From the NCBI RefSeq assembly GCF_002135415.1, contig NZ_NEGJ01000015.1, positions 1-64,000 on the forward strand: a stretch of DNA of 64,000 nucleotides, given 5' to 3'. The stretch comes from Acinetobacter sp. ANC 3832 (GTDB lineage Bacteria; Pseudomonadota; Gammaproteobacteria; Pseudomonadales; Moraxellaceae). This document shows positions 1-9,445 of the stretch, one piece after another (the first letter of the stretch is position 1; each line of letters opens with the position of its first letter). Under the pieces are notes generated by a model that had not been told where the DNA came from, ran no database searches, and saw only the letters and a program-made list of their open reading frames with translations. The translations under genes and the position numbers were made by a program.

Positions 1-2
1 CG

Positions 3-190
3 ATGAATAGTCAACAGGTTTTGTTATTTAATTCTCTCAACAAATCATTCCTTAACCAATCTTTAAAATTCCAATTCGAAATCTTAACATCTCAATCAAG
101 CTACTGATTTATCAGAAGTTTTATTTAACATCACCGCCGATGGATGTGCATTCTACAGCATTCCTAATCCTACACAACCCCTTTTCTTAA
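3..190 (+). pseudogene. possible decayed YfiR-like fragment
   Basis: From 3 to 104 the sequence is open and ends at a TGA (105-107). Skipping one base (105) continues an open frame through about 297. The joined translation contains short blocks (LKFQFEILTSQSSY, then DGCAFYSIPNP) that resemble, by eye only, the middle of the YfiR-like protein encoded just downstream (YSFQVDSISQDDL, then RCDAVFFSTTTPS). This could be the eroded end of a duplicated yfiR. It could also be chance in AT-rich DNA, and the similarity is weak. The rest of 1-339 shows nothing else I can support, apart from presumably the promoter of the downstream operon. Confidence 0.2.
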
Positions 191-339
191 TTAATTTTAA
201 TTATTTGAATCGAGTGTGTGTTTTTTGTGCTTTTTATGTGAAAAATATTCAAATTAATTCATTTTTTGAGCTATTTATATTGTTTCTTTTTAATTAGAAT
301 GGTTTTTCAAATAATCTTTTATAAATCATTATTATTGAA

Positions 340-843
340 ATGGCATATTTAATTAAAAAAAGGCTTTTTTGTCTAGGGATCTTACTTTGTATAAGTAACT
401 TCTCTTTAGCCACGTCATCTCATAATATTTATGCCACCACACTTTCTATTTTAAGTTATGCAAAATGGAATACCGCAACACCCTCTTTATGTGTTGTAGA
501 TAGCAGTAATTCGAGTGTTCAATTTGCTTCTCTGATTAAACAGAGCAATTATTCTTTTCAAGTCGACTCTATCAGCCAAGATGATTTAAAACGTAAACGT
601 TGTGATGCCGTTTTCTTTTCAACAACTACACCTTCTATTGAACAGCAACTATTGAATTCATCTTTAAATAAAACCATCTTGTCATTTAGCACCAATAATC
701 CTGAGTGTGAAATTGGCAGTACTTTTTGCTTACACTCATCAAAAAGTGGAAATACCCTATTTAAAGTGAATTTAGATAGTCTTGCGCGCAGTAAAGTTCA
801 TGTCGACCCTCGCGTCTTACTTTTAGCAAGAAATTCGGAGTAA
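340..843 (+). CDS. yfiR: YfiR-like periplasmic repressor of a diguanylate cyclase
   Basis: This is a 167-residue secreted protein with a basic N-terminus and a hydrophobic signal segment at about residues 7-25. The remainder has the YfiR-family pattern: an early ILSYAKW block, a mid-protein CDAVFF block, two cysteines around residues 123 and 129, and the C-terminal block FKVNLDSLARSKVHVDPRVL, which is characteristic of the family. In Pseudomonas and E. coli, YfiR sits in the periplasm and inhibits the sensor domain of YfiN (TpbB/DgcN); redox state and YfiB relieve the inhibition. Its TAA stop overlaps the next ATG (TAATG), so it is translationally coupled to the cyclase gene. Family assignment is supported mainly by motif and gene order, since YfiR proteins are poorly conserved. 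Confidence 0.72.
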   Translation: MAYLIKKRLFCLGILLCISNFSLATSSHNIYATTLSILSYAKWNTATPSLCVVDSSNSSVQFASLIKQSNYSFQVDSISQDDLKRKRCDAVFFSTTTPSIEQQLLNSSLNKTILSFSTNNPECEIGSTFCLHSSKSGNTLFKVNLDSLARSKVHVDPRVLLLARNSE

Positions 844-2066
844 TGACAATGATCAATAAATTATATAAATCAGCGTCTCTCCAATCCCTTTTCCGTAAAT
901 CACAGTTTACGATTTTCGCAATTACGTTCTTAATCTGTACTTTTACATTTGCATCTATTTCAGTTTTTACAATTGAATCGTATGCAAAGCAAAACCTATT
1001 ACTCATAAGCCGAACCGTTGCTGAGCGAATTCAACCCGCACTGGTCTTTAATGATCAAACTTCACTTTCACAAATTGTGAATGAATATACTCATCAGCAC
1101 TCTATACGCTTAATTGAAGTTTATGACACCCAGGGAAACAAACTCACGCAAAGCACCAAAAGTATTGAACAATATTCTTTACTTCAAAATTTGTTCGATC
1201 ATATCTTTCTAAAAGATGCAATTAAGCTCTCTGTACAACATCACGGTAAGGCCGTTGGTACAGTCGTTTTATATGGTAGCTCCAATGAGATTTTAATTTT
1301 TATTATTAAAATTTTTGTCGGATTAGCATTTGGTATGTTGTTCATGATCTTTGCACTGTGGTGGTCGGTTAATTCAACCTATCGACATATCATGCAATCC
1401 ATTTCACCGATTGTACAAATTGCCCAACTAGTCAGTAACCAAAAAGCATATAACTTACGCTTCCCTCAAAATGATATTAAAGAATTTCATCATTTAAACT
1501 CTGTTTTTAATCAATTATTAGAAGAAATTCAATCATGGCACACAGATTTACAAAATGAGAACCATCAACTTTCTTATCAAGTACAACATGACCACTTAAC
1601 CCAACTACCTAATCGCAGTTATTTTTACCAAGTCTTATGCCACTTATTTGAGGATTCTAAACAACGCCATCAGTCTGCTTTATTATTTATTGATAATAAT
1701 AATTTTAAAGCCATCAATGATCAATATGGGCATTTAGTTGGAGATGAGGTTTTAAAGGAGATGGCACTGCGCTTACAAAACAATATTCGTCAAGGTGATT
1801 TTGTTGCACGTTTAGGTGGTGATGAATTTGCGATTATTTTACGCAATGTGCAAAAAGTAGAACATTTAATTTCGATTGCCGAAAATTTAATTAAATGTTG
1901 CGAACAACCACTCATTTATAAAGATCAATCAATTCAATTTAGCTTCAGCCTAGGAATTGCTTTATCGAAACAAGCAACCGACCCTGAAGATTTTATTTCG
2001 CAAGCAGATCAAGCGATGTATAAAGCAAAATCATTACAACATCACTGGTTTATCTATCACTCTTAA
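843..2066 (+). CDS. yfiN: membrane diguanylate cyclase, YfiN/DgcN type
   Basis: This 407-residue inner-membrane enzyme should make cyclic di-GMP from two GTP. It has a transmembrane helix at about residues 20-42, a periplasmic sensor region (CHASE8-like) to about 145, a second helix at about 148-172, a HAMP-like linker, and a GGDEF domain from about residue 250. The catalytic signature RLGGDEF is intact (GGDEF at 325-329). RQGD at 316-319 is a complete RxxD inhibitory site, so product inhibition is expected. The metal-binding block reads FIDNNNFKAINDQYGH, keeping the first Asp. It lies between yfiR and yfiB genes, the arrangement of the YfiBNR system that links envelope state to biofilm and motility control. 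An alternative start lies two codons downstream at 849. Confidence 0.88.
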   Translation: MTMINKLYKSASLQSLFRKSQFTIFAITFLICTFTFASISVFTIESYAKQNLLLISRTVAERIQPALVFNDQTSLSQIVNEYTHQHSIRLIEVYDTQGNKLTQSTKSIEQYSLLQNLFDHIFLKDAIKLSVQHHGKAVGTVVLYGSSNEILIFIIKIFVGLAFGMLFMIFALWWSVNSTYRHIMQSISPIVQIAQLVSNQKAYNLRFPQNDIKEFHHLNSVFNQLLEEIQSWHTDLQNENHQLSYQVQHDHLTQLPNRSYFYQVLCHLFEDSKQRHQSALLFIDNNNFKAINDQYGHLVGDEVLKEMALRLQNNIRQGDFVARLGGDEFAIILRNVQKVEHLISIAENLIKCCEQPLIYKDQSIQFSFSLGIALSKQATDPEDFISQADQAMYKAKSLQHHWFIYHS

Positions 2067-2083
2067 TTACATAAGGTCTAAAT

Positions 2084-2566
2084 ATGCTGTTCCGTCAATC
2101 AATAAGACTCTCTCTTCTTGCCATCCTCAGCATCGCATTGTCAGGTTGTTTAAGTTTTGGTTCTTTAAGCCATAAACAAGTACGAGTACTGAAAAAAGAA
2201 GGTTTCGTACTTACAGATGAAGGCTGGAGTTTAGGTTTGCCAGAAAGATTATTATTTGATTCGAATGAAGCCAATATTAAACCTGCTCACATAACAGAGC
2301 TGACGCGCCTTGCAAATCAACTGAATAAATACAATTTAAATAAAGTGAAAATTGTTGGGCATACAGACAATACAGGGAGTCCTGAATATAATTTAAAACT
2401 CTCTGAACAGCGTGCTCAAAGTGTTGCCTATATTTTTCTAAGCAATGGGTTTACCACGAAGAATGTATTAACTCTGGGTAAAGGTTCAACTCAACCCATT
2501 GAAGCGAATGATACAGAAGAACATCGTGCTGCAAACAGACGAGTAGCCGTTATTATTAATCCTTAA
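2084..2566 (+). CDS. yfiB: YfiB-like OmpA-domain outer-membrane lipoprotein
   Basis: This is a 160-residue lipoprotein with a signal peptide ending in a lipobox (ALSGC, lipidated Cys near residue 22) followed by an OmpA-like peptidoglycan-binding domain at about residues 50-160. Signature elements include LLFDSNEANIKP, the block VGHTDNTGSPEYNLKLSEQR and the ending NRRVAVIINP. In the YfiBNR system, this outer-membrane lipoprotein sequesters YfiR away from YfiN and so activates c-di-GMP synthesis. It follows the cyclase gene by 17 bases and is closed by a terminator at 2593-2617, so the three genes form one operon. The OmpA domain alone would also fit a Pal-like protein; the neighbours make YfiB the better name. 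Confidence 0.8.
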   Translation: MLFRQSIRLSLLAILSIALSGCLSFGSLSHKQVRVLKKEGFVLTDEGWSLGLPERLLFDSNEANIKPAHITELTRLANQLNKYNLNKVKIVGHTDNTGSPEYNLKLSEQRAQSVAYIFLSNGFTTKNVLTLGKGSTQPIEANDTEEHRAANRRVAVIINP

Positions 2567-2592
2567 TTTTAGATTTTTAGTAGATAAAACTT

Positions 2593-2617
2593 AAAGCCTC
2601 TCCATGGGGCTTTTTTA
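2593..2617 (+). terminator. intrinsic terminator of the yfiRNB-like operon
   Basis: A 7-bp stem (AAGCCTC with GGGGCTT, one G-T wobble, loop TCCAT) is followed by a run of six T. It lies 27 bases after the yfiB stop. Confidence 0.8.
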
Positions 2618-2691
2618 TTATGATGATAATCCTAAAACATAATTCGATCAGGGATTTTATTTTAAATAAGGCAATCTCAAATTTCAGGCAT

Positions 2692-2712
2692 AAAAAAACC
2701 GCTCATAAGCGG
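2692..2712 (-). terminator. intrinsic terminator of the tRNA operon
   Basis: Read leftward, the stem CCGCT / AGCGG with loop TATG is followed by seven T. It lies 22 bases beyond the 3' end of the last tRNA-Pro, so it should end the four-tRNA transcript. Confidence 0.8.
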
Positions 2713-2734
2713 ATTATTTACTTCAAACTTTAAA

Positions 2735-2811
2735 TGGTCGGAGCAGTAGGATTCGAACCTACGACCCCCTGGTCCCAAACCAGGTGCGCTACCAAGCTGC
2801 GCCATGCTCCG
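2735..2811 (-). tRNA. tRNA-Pro (anticodon TGG), distal copy
   Basis: A 77-base cloverleaf on the minus strand. The acceptor CGGAGCA pairs with TGCTCCG, the discriminator is A, and CCA is encoded. The anticodon stem CTGGT / ACCAG encloses a loop with TGG, reading proline CCN codons. The T-arm carries GGTTCGAATCC. It is identical over its full length to the copy at 3056-3132. Confidence 0.97.
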
Positions 2812-2814
2812 AAT

Positions 2815-2891
2815 TGGGGTGAATGAAGGGGCTCGAACCCTCGACAACCGGAATCACAATCCGGGGCTCTACCAACTGAGCTACATCCACC
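2815..2891 (-). tRNA. tRNA-His (anticodon GTG)
   Basis: A minus-strand cloverleaf with acceptor GTGGATG pairing with CATTCAC, anticodon stem CCGGA / TCCGG around the loop TTGTGAT (anticodon GTG), and T-arm with GGTTCGAGCC. CCA is encoded. The base at 2891 supplies the extra G at position -1 opposite the discriminator C, the identity element specific to histidine tRNA. It is separated by three bases from the downstream tRNA-Pro. Confidence 0.97.
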
Positions 2892-2930
2892 GTCATAAAG
2901 TTTAGTTCTTAAATATCAAGCGATCATAAA

Positions 2931-3007
2931 TGGTGCGCCTGACAGGATTCGAACCTGTGACCATCCGCTTAGAAGGCGGATGCTCTATCCTACTGAGCTA
3001 CAGGCGC
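2931..3007 (-). tRNA. tRNA-Arg (anticodon TCT)
   Basis: A 77-base minus-strand cloverleaf with acceptor GCGCCTG / CAGGCGC, anticodon stem TCCGC / GCGGA and loop CTTCTAA, giving anticodon TCT for AGA/AGG arginine codons. CCA is encoded. It is the second gene of the Pro-Arg-His-Pro unit. Confidence 0.97.
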
Positions 3008-3055
3008 ATAACTAATGATAACTAAATATCATAAGATACTTCTGCCTTGAAGAAT

Positions 3056-3132
3056 TGGTCGGAGCAGTAGGATTCGAACCTACGACCCCCTGGTCCCAAA
3101 CCAGGTGCGCTACCAAGCTGCGCCATGCTCCG
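3056..3132 (-). tRNA. tRNA-Pro (anticodon TGG), promoter-proximal copy
   Basis: A 77-base minus-strand cloverleaf with encoded CCA and anticodon TGG. It is the first gene after the operon promoter and is base-for-base identical to the copy 321 bases away at 2735-2811. The unit Pro-Arg-His-Pro recalls the E. coli argX-hisR-leuT-proM cluster, which also joins Arg, His and Pro tRNAs. Confidence 0.97.
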
Positions 3133-3178
3133 ATTCATCTTAGCTTTCGTATCACACATGTCGTGCGGTACGGTGTGC

Positions 3179-3207
3179 ATTCTAGGCGTGACGCCCGAAG
3201 ACGTCAA
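3179..3207 (-). promoter_or_regulatory. sigma70 promoter of the tRNA operon
   Basis: Read leftward, TTGACG (3207-3202) and TAGAAT (3184-3179) are separated by exactly 17 bases. The stretch after the -10 is rich in G and C (GCACACCG), the kind of discriminator associated with growth-rate and ppGpp control of stable RNA promoters. The first tRNA begins about 46 bases downstream of the -10. The stretch stands out as GC-rich against AT-rich surroundings. Confidence 0.82.
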
Positions 3208-3284
3208 CACCTATCTTGAAAAAAAATTAAAAAAATACGCCAAATGTATATTTATCAATCATTTCAGACATTTTTTATACAATT

Positions 3285-4352
3285 TTAACGTTTTAAACTC
3301 GCACTGAAGTTTAACATTCGACCTAAAGGTAGTTTTGCACGTTCTGCAAGCGCAGGATCAACGAATATTTCTTGATCACCTTTTTGCAAAACCTCTAAAA
3401 TCCCGTCTAATTCATTCATTGCCATCCAAGGACAGTGCGCACATGAGCGACATGTCGCCCCTTCTCCTGCCGTTGGTGCTTCAATTAATTTCTTATGAGG
3501 TACAGCTTGTTGCATTTTATAGAAAATGCCGCGGTCTGTTGCCACAATCAATGTATCTTGAGGCAATGTCTGTGCAGCTTTAATTAGTTGCGAGGTACTT
3601 CCAACTGCATCAGCAACATCTATCACGGCTTCAGGTGACTCAGGATGGACCAATACCGCTGCATTTGGATACAGAGCTTTCATATTGGTAATACCACGGG
3701 CACGGAATTCTTCATGCACGATGCACGCACCATCCCATAACAACATATCAGCACCAGTTTTCTTTTGAATATAGCGACCTAAATGCTGATCAGGTGCCCA
3801 AATAATTTTTTCACCCAAACTATCTAAATGCTCAACAATTTCAACTGCACAGCTTGAAGTTACCACCCAATCTGCACGCGCTTTCACTGCTGCTGAGGTA
3901 TTTGCATAAACCACAACGGTATGATCAGGATGTGCATCACAGAATGCTGTAAACTCATCTACTGGACATCCTAAATCAAGTGAGCAAGTCGCCTCTAAAG
4001 TCGGCATGAGCACCTTTTTTTCAGGTGATAAAATTTTGGAGGTTTCACCCATAAACTTCACGCCTGCAACCACCAAAGTCGTTGCAGCATGATCTCGCCC
4101 AAAACGTGCCATTTCTAAAGAGTCAGAAACACAACCACCCGTTGCTTCTGCAAGCTCTTGTACATCAGGATCACAATAATAATGTGCAACCAGCACAGCA
4201 TTACGTTTTTCTAGTTCAGCTTTAATTTGAGCAAATTTCTGTTTTTTGGCTTCAGGACTTAAGCTTTTGTCCTTTGGCTCTCCTAAACGATCTAAATGTG
4301 CTGTGACAATCGATTTTGCTTCATTCGCAATTAAATTGGTCGCATCATTCAT
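3285..4352 (-). CDS. nadA: quinolinate synthase A
   Basis: This 355-residue cytosolic [4Fe-4S] enzyme condenses iminoaspartate with dihydroxyacetone phosphate to quinolinate in de novo NAD synthesis. The cluster ligands are visible: Cys123 in [10 protein letters not shown], Cys210 in [11 protein letters not shown], and the CxxCxxC group at 301-307 (CRSCAHCPW). The block [18 protein letters not shown] and the length are typical of the long NadA group. It stands alone between the tRNA operon and argJ; no nadB or nadC is adjacent. No clear terminator is visible between its stop and the tRNA promoter 78 bases further on, so some readthrough into the tRNA genes is possible. Confidence 0.96.
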   Translation of the reverse strand: MNDATNLIANEAKSIVTAHLDRLGEPKDKSLSPEAKKQKFAQIKAELEKRNAVLVAHYYCDPDVQELAEATGGCVSDSLEMARFGRDHAATTLVVAGVKFMGETSKILSPEKKVLMPTLEATCSLDLGCPVDEFTAFCDAHPDHTVVVYANTSAAVKARADWVVTSSCAVEIVEHLDSLGEKIIWAPDQHLGRYIQKKTGADMLLWDGACIVHEEFRARGITNMKALYPNAAVLVHPESPEAVIDVADAVGSTSQLIKAAQTLPQDTLIVATDRGIFYKMQQAVPHKKLIEAPTAGEGATCRSCAHCPWMAMNELDGILEVLQKGDQEIFVDPALAERAKLPLGRMLNFSASLKR

Positions 4353-4442
4353 AAAAGTCTTCTCTATCCTTATCGCTAGCTATTGAGCTGGCTTTTGTAC
4401 TTTGCAAATGCAATGCGCATTCACCTCTAAAGTTTCTATGAT

Positions 4443-4470
4443 AAAAAAGCCTCTCAACGGAGGCTTTTTA
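4443..4470 (-). terminator. intrinsic terminator after argJ
   Basis: The stem AAGCCTC / GAGGCTT with a six-base loop is flanked by A-rich and T-rich tracts on both sides. It lies ten bases past the argJ stop and ends in six T when read leftward. Confidence 0.82.
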
Positions 4471-4479
4471 GAAACTCAA

Positions 4480-5700
4480 TTAAGATCGGTAATCTGCATT
4501 AATCTTGACATAGTCATATGACAGATCACAGGTATACACGGTATCTTTCGCTTGTCCGCGCCCTAAATCAACACGAATGGTTATTTCAGATTGTGACATG
4601 ACACGAGCGCCTGCTTCTTCAGTATAGTCCGCAGCAGCGCCACCATCTTTACAGATTTGTACATCATCTAACCAAACCTGAATTTTTTCAACGTCTAAAT
4701 TTTTTACACCTGCATAACCAATCGCTGCAAGAATACGTCCCCAGTTTGGATCAGAGGCAAAAAATGCCGTTTTTACCAAAGGTGAATGTGCAATGCTATA
4801 CGCAATATCACAACATTCCTGAGTGTCATTCCCTCCTTCAACAGCCACTGTCATAAATTTGGTTGCACCCTCACCATCACGCACGATCAATTGAGCCAAA
4901 CGCTTCATAATACGTGTCAGTGCTTCAAGTACCACTGGATATCGTGCATCGCTCATATCTGTAATTTCTTGACCACCCGCTAAACCCGTCGCTGCGAAGA
5001 TACATGAATCATTGGTAGATGTATCACCATCGATGGTTATACGGTTAAAAGATTGCTCTACTGTTGTTTTTAATAATTGTTGCACCAACGCTCGGCTAAT
5101 CGGCACATCTGTAGCAACAAAGCTCAACATGGTCGCCATATTGGGACGAATCATGCCTGCACCTTTAGAAATACCTGTAATGCTATAAGTCTGACCTTCT
5201 AGCTCAAACTGCTCAGATGCGCCTTTTGGTGTGGTATCCGTAGTCATAATACCTGTTGCAGCATCAACCCAAGCACTGTCTTGTAAAGTATCTAAAGCAG
5301 GTTGTAAACCTGTTAACAAGCGATCCATTGGTAATTGTTCACCAATGACACCTGTTGAAAAGGGTAAAATTTCAAATGCTTCAACTTGTGCAAGTTCAGC
5401 CAATTGAGCACAGGTTTGCTGAGCATTTTGCATCCCCAACTGACCTGTACCCGCATTTGCATTCCCTGTATTAATCACTAAATAACGTGGATTGCCTTGT
5501 GCAAGATGTGCTTTAGAAATATGTACAGGCGCAGCACAAAATGCATTTTGCGTAAATACACCTGCAACATTCGCACCTTCTGAAAATTCAAAAACAACCA
5601 CATCACGTCGATTTGGATAACGTACATACGCCTCTGCCGAGCCAATTTTTACGCCTTGCACCACATGCATATGCGGCATTGCTACGTCACCAACAGCCAT
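4480..5700 (-). CDS. argJ: bifunctional glutamate N-acetyltransferase / ornithine acetyltransferase
   Basis: This is a 406-residue enzyme of the arginine pathway that recycles acetyl from N-acetylornithine to glutamate; bifunctional forms also use acetyl-CoA. It is made as a precursor that cleaves itself before the nucleophilic Thr in the block [16 protein letters not shown] (near residue 190), giving alpha and beta chains. Other family blocks are TGNANAGTG and [19 protein letters not shown]. An in-frame TTG two codons upstream (5706) could extend it, but ATG at 5700 gives the usual MAVG start. It is a single gene, ended by the hairpin at 4443-4470. Confidence 0.95.
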   Translation of the reverse strand: MAVGDVAMPHMHVVQGVKIGSAEAYVRYPNRRDVVVFEFSEGANVAGVFTQNAFCAAPVHISKAHLAQGNPRYLVINTGNANAGTGQLGMQNAQQTCAQLAELAQVEAFEILPFSTGVIGEQLPMDRLLTGLQPALDTLQDSAWVDAATGIMTTDTTPKGASEQFELEGQTYSITGISKGAGMIRPNMATMLSFVATDVPISRALVQQLLKTTVEQSFNRITIDGDTSTNDSCIFAATGLAGGQEITDMSDARYPVVLEALTRIMKRLAQLIVRDGEGATKFMTVAVEGGNDTQECCDIAYSIAHSPLVKTAFFASDPNWGRILAAIGYAGVKNLDVEKIQVWLDDVQICKDGGAAADYTEEAGARVMSQSEITIRVDLGRGQAKDTVYTCDLSYDYVKINADYRS

Positions 5701-5812
5701 TTTCAAATATCCAGAGTTGAATTAAAAAAGACAGCTTATTAGAAATATTCAGAAAAATCGAGAGGATTAAAGGACTAATCAATTTTTACAATTATTTTTC
5801 TGTTTTAGATAT

Positions 5813-5844
5813 AAAAAAGCCAGTGATTTGAAATCACTGGCTTG
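5813..5844 (-). terminator. intrinsic terminator of the small secreted protein gene
   Basis: A perfect long stem, GCCAGTGATTT / AAATCACTGGC read leftward, with a very short loop, is followed by six T. It lies 22 bases beyond the stop of the gene starting at 6226. Confidence 0.85.
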
Positions 5845-5866
5845 ATAAAACAGTATTTAAATAAAA

Positions 5867-6226
5867 TTATTGTGCTTGAGCAATCGTATTGCCATCGAGC
5901 AATGCTTGTTTTACTTTTTCTTGGCTAGATGCTGATAATGCAGGGTTTGAAGCAACAACACGGTTTACAGTTGCGGGTGTTACTGCTGCAATGGCCGCTG
6001 TTTTTAAAATAATAATACGCCCCCCTGTATTACCTAAAGTATAACGAATACCTGTGCGTGGGCTAATCACTGTTGTTGATTCATTTTTCACTTCAGTTTG
6101 TGCAGTCATAGTACCTGTTGCTGCTTGTACCTTAGCCACTGTTGTAGTTTGTGGTGCTGTATCTGCAAATGCGAATACAGGTAAAGCTAAACTAACGACA
6201 CATAACGATTTTAATAATTTTTTCAT
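5867..6226 (-). CDS. small secreted protein of unknown function
   Basis: This is a 119-residue protein with a clear signal peptide (MKKLLKSLCVVSLALPVFAFA, cleavage expected after AFA). The mature part is rich in Ala, Thr and Val and has no cysteine and no domain I recognise. ATG at 6226 is chosen because GGGAAAG just upstream is a good ribosome binding site; a TTG four codons earlier overlaps that site and is unlikely. It has its own terminator and lies between argJ and secA without an operon partner. Function is unknown; a periplasmic location is the only supported inference. Confidence 0.75.
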   Translation of the reverse strand: MKKLLKSLCVVSLALPVFAFADTAPQTTTVAKVQAATGTMTAQTEVKNESTTVISPRTGIRYTLGNTGGRIIILKTAAIAAVTPATVNRVVASNPALSASSQEKVKQALLDGNTIAQAQ

Positions 6227-6344
6227 TGTCTTTCCCAAAGAACGTTCCTATTGAGCAAGTAAATAGCATTTACTGGCATTTTCTGCAATGACTATTCACA
6301 AGTTGTAATAACTCATTATCAATGTCTATAAAATTGATGTCCAC

Positions 6345-6373
6345 AAAAAAGCAGAACCCTGTTCTGCTTTTTT
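6345..6373 (-). terminator. bidirectional intrinsic terminator after secA
   Basis: The stem AGCAGAAC / GTTCTGCT with loop CCT has A and T tracts on both flanks. It lies 15 bases beyond the secA stop. Confidence 0.85.
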
Positions 6374-6387
6374 GCTACAACATGTAT

Positions 6388-9108
6388 TTAGATTTTACCG
6401 TGACATTGCTTGTATTTTAGACCTGAACCACATGGACATGGTGCATTACGGCTTTCAGGCGGTGTAAATACGGCATTCGATAAATCATTTTCAGATTCAA
6501 TTTGATGAGAAGTCACTTCACCTGTTAGACCATCAACATCATCATGAGCAAAAGACAAATGCATGGCATCAGCTTGAGCCTGTTGTTGCGCTTCCATTTC
6601 AGCCAATTCTTCAGCTGTTGGTACATGAACACGAGAAAGATCAGTCACAACATCAGACTTGATCACACCCAACATATTTACAAATAGGTTAAATGCTTCT
6701 TTCTTATATTCTTGCTCAGGATTCTTTTGTGCATAACCACGTAAATGAATCCCTTGACGTAAATAATCCATTGCCGCCAAATGATCTTTCCAATGACGAT
6801 CTAAAGAACCCAACATGAAGTGACGTTCTAGGGTTGCCGCAGATTCAGCACCCATTTGTTCACGACGGTTACGATAACGCACCACAATGTCATCTGTAAT
6901 ACGTTGAACCAGCGCTTCTTCATCTAGACGACGATCTTGTTCAAGCCACTGAGATATTGGTAGCTCTACATTTAAATCTTCACGTAAAGCATTTTCTAGA
7001 CCTTCAATATCCCACTGATCATGAATTGACTCAGGTGGAACAAAATCAGCAATCAAACCTTTAATCACTTCACGATGCATCTCTTCAATATAATCTTGAA
7101 GTGAACTTTCTTCTAAAACTTCATCACGCTGAGAGTAAATAATCTTACGTTGTTCATTATTGACATCATCGTATTTCAATAGATTCTTACGAATATCGAA
7201 GTTACGTGCTTCAACTTTACGTTGTGCATTTTCAATCGAACGAGATACCATTTTATGTTCAATGGCTTCATTTTCTTGTAAACCCATTGCACGCATCATA
7301 GCAATAACACGATCACCTGCGAAAATACGCATCAAATCATCTTCAAGTGATAAGAAGAAGCGTGAAACACCTGGATCACCTTGACGACCTGAACGACCAC
7401 GTAACTGGTTATCAATACGACGTGATTCATGACGCTCAGAACCGATGATATGTAAACCACCTGAACTTAACACCATTGCATTGTGTTGTTCCCACTCTGC
7501 TCTTAGACGTGCTTCGTCTTCGGCAGTATGGTTTTCAATTTTTGCAAGTTTCGCTTTCCAGTTACCACCGAGCAAGATATCTGTACCACGACCCGCCATA
7601 TTGGTTGCAATGGTCACTGCTTTTGGCGAACCTGCTTGCGCAATAATATCGGCTTCACGTTCATGCTGCTTCGCATTCAGAACTTCATGCGTAATACCTG
7701 CATCACGCAATTTATCCGATAAAATTTCAGAAGCTTCAATCGTTGCTGTACCAATCAAAATCGGTGCAACACCTTCTTCATGGATTTTTTGAATTTCTTG
7801 AATAATTGCATTGTATTTACCATCACGATTTAAATAAATTAAATCATTTTGGTCATTACGAATCATTGGACGATGGGTTGGAATTAAAACCACATCTAAG
7901 CCATAAATTTCTTTCATTTCCGCAGCTTCAGTATCAGCAGTACCTGTCATACCTGAAAGCTTTTTATAAAGACGGAAATAATTTTGGAACGTTGTTGTCG
8001 CTAAAGTTTGGTTTTCAGGTTGAATTTCTAAACCTTCTTTGGCTTCAACAGCTTGATGCAGACCTTCAGACCAACGACGACCAGGCATTGTACGACCTGT
8101 GTTCTCATCGACAATAATCACTTCACCTTCATGGATGATGTAATGCACATTGCGTTGATAGAGATAGTGCGCACGAATTGCAGCAGTCACATGGTGTACA
8201 AGGTTTAAGTTACCTGAAGAATATAAACTCTCACCTTCAGCAAGTAAGCCCATTTGAATCAGTTCATCTTCGACTGTTTCAAAACCGACTTCAGTCATTT
8301 CAACTGAACGTTGCTTTTCATCAATCCAAAAATGTCCGCCATCTGCGACTTTTTCTTCTTTCTGTGCATGCAATTTCGGTGGAATGCTATTAATCGCAGC
8401 ATACAGTTGAGATGAATCTTCGCTTTGACCAGAGATAATCAATGGTGTACGTGCTTCATCAATTAAGATCGAATCGACCTCATCGATAATCGCATAATTC
8501 AGACCACGTTGCTTTTTCTCCGCCATGGAGAAAACCATGTTGTCACGAAGATAGTCAAAGCCGAATTCGTTATTCGTACCATAGGTAATATCTGAACGAT
8601 ACGCATCCGCTTTTTCCATAGGTGATTGCATGGAGTAAATTACCCCAACGCTTAAACCTAAGAATTCGTACAAAGGACGGTTTAATTCAGCATCACGTTG
8701 CGCCAAATAGTCATTTACGGTAATGACGTGTACACCTAAATCACTAATAGCATTCAGGTAAACAGCCAAAGTTCCCATTAAGGTTTTACCTTCACCTGTA
8801 CGCATTTCAGCAACTTTACCTTCATGTAAGGTAATACCACCAATAAGCTGTACGTCGTAATGGCGCATCCCCATAATACGCTTACCCGCTTCACGGCAGA
8901 CCGCAAAAGCTTCGGGTAACAACTGATCTAGGCTTTCGCCTTTGTTATATCGTTGTTTGAATTCTTCGGTTTTTGCAGATAAGTCTGCATCACTTAAGGC
9001 TGATATCGTCGGCTCGAGCGCATTGATCTTATCGACCATTTTACGCATTCGCTTAAGTTCGCGCTCGTTTTTAGTACCGAAGATCCCTCCGATCAGACTT
9101 GCCAACAT
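6388..9108 (-). CDS. secA: preprotein translocase ATPase SecA
   Basis: This 906-residue motor ATPase drives unfolded preproteins through SecYEG. Visible elements in order are: Walker A in [10 protein letters not shown] (about residues 103-112), the [15 protein letters not shown] helicase motif, the preprotein cross-linking region, [34 protein letters not shown], and the C-terminal zinc-binding SEC-C tail [15 protein letters not shown] that binds SecB and phospholipid. Length is normal for gammaproteobacteria. There is no secM upstream; the 337-base upstream gap to the divergent peroxiredoxin gene holds a promoter candidate only, so secretion-responsive arrest control as in E. coli is not evident. 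Confidence 0.98.
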   Translation of the reverse strand: MLASLIGGIFGTKNERELKRMRKMVDKINALEPTISALSDADLSAKTEEFKQRYNKGESLDQLLPEAFAVCREAGKRIMGMRHYDVQLIGGITLHEGKVAEMRTGEGKTLMGTLAVYLNAISDLGVHVITVNDYLAQRDAELNRPLYEFLGLSVGVIYSMQSPMEKADAYRSDITYGTNNEFGFDYLRDNMVFSMAEKKQRGLNYAIIDEVDSILIDEARTPLIISGQSEDSSQLYAAINSIPPKLHAQKEEKVADGGHFWIDEKQRSVEMTEVGFETVEDELIQMGLLAEGESLYSSGNLNLVHHVTAAIRAHYLYQRNVHYIIHEGEVIIVDENTGRTMPGRRWSEGLHQAVEAKEGLEIQPENQTLATTTFQNYFRLYKKLSGMTGTADTEAAEMKEIYGLDVVLIPTHRPMIRNDQNDLIYLNRDGKYNAIIQEIQKIHEEGVAPILIGTATIEASEILSDKLRDAGITHEVLNAKQHEREADIIAQAGSPKAVTIATNMAGRGTDILLGGNWKAKLAKIENHTAEDEARLRAEWEQHNAMVLSSGGLHIIGSERHESRRIDNQLRGRSGRQGDPGVSRFFLSLEDDLMRIFAGDRVIAMMRAMGLQENEAIEHKMVSRSIENAQRKVEARNFDIRKNLLKYDDVNNEQRKIIYSQRDEVLEESSLQDYIEEMHREVIKGLIADFVPPESIHDQWDIEGLENALREDLNVELPISQWLEQDRRLDEEALVQRITDDIVVRYRNRREQMGAESAATLERHFMLGSLDRHWKDHLAAMDYLRQGIHLRGYAQKNPEQEYKKEAFNLFVNMLGVIKSDVVTDLSRVHVPTAEELAEMEAQQQAQADAMHLSFAHDDVDGLTGEVTSHQIESENDLSNAVFTPPESRNAPCPCGSGLKYKQCHGKI

Positions 9109-9156
9109 ATAAACTCTCTAAAACTTGCTTATCAAAATAAATTTTTCTCAGACGTT

Positions 9157-9184
9157 ATTATGGTGCTAGAAATTTGAAGTACAA
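9157..9184 (-). promoter_or_regulatory. candidate secA promoter in the secA/peroxiredoxin divergent region
   Basis: Read leftward, TTGTAC and CATAAT are separated by 16 bases, about 50 bases before the secA start. The surrounding gap 9109-9445 is AT-rich, contains no gene I can support, and must also carry the rightward promoter for the peroxiredoxin gene, which I cannot place. Confidence 0.45.
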
Positions 9185-9445
9185 GGCTTTTGCACAAAAC
9201 CAATAAAAAAATTCTGATCGTCGGTTCTAACACATAGGATCTAAGGCGCATTAATGTAGCAAATTTGACCTATTCATAGATATAAATATTATCGATTCAA
9301 TGAAAATATTTTCAGTCACTTAGCTGTCATATATCTATATTTATCATAAAGAAATAAAAAAATACTCTTTTTAATTATAAAAAAATGAGCAATAGTCATT
9401 AGGACGAGCCAAACATCAGCCATTTTAATTTTGAGGGAAAAGCAC

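Noticed and set aside
1957..2175. 72-codon frame across the cyclase/YfiB junction
   Set aside because: Overlaps two well-supported genes in another frame.
3125..3307. 60-codon plus-strand frame across the tRNA promoter
   Set aside because: It overlaps a tRNA end, its promoter and the nadA stop, with no ribosome binding site.
7445..7792. 115-codon frame opposite secA
   Set aside because: Antisense to the conserved secA coding region; no independent support.
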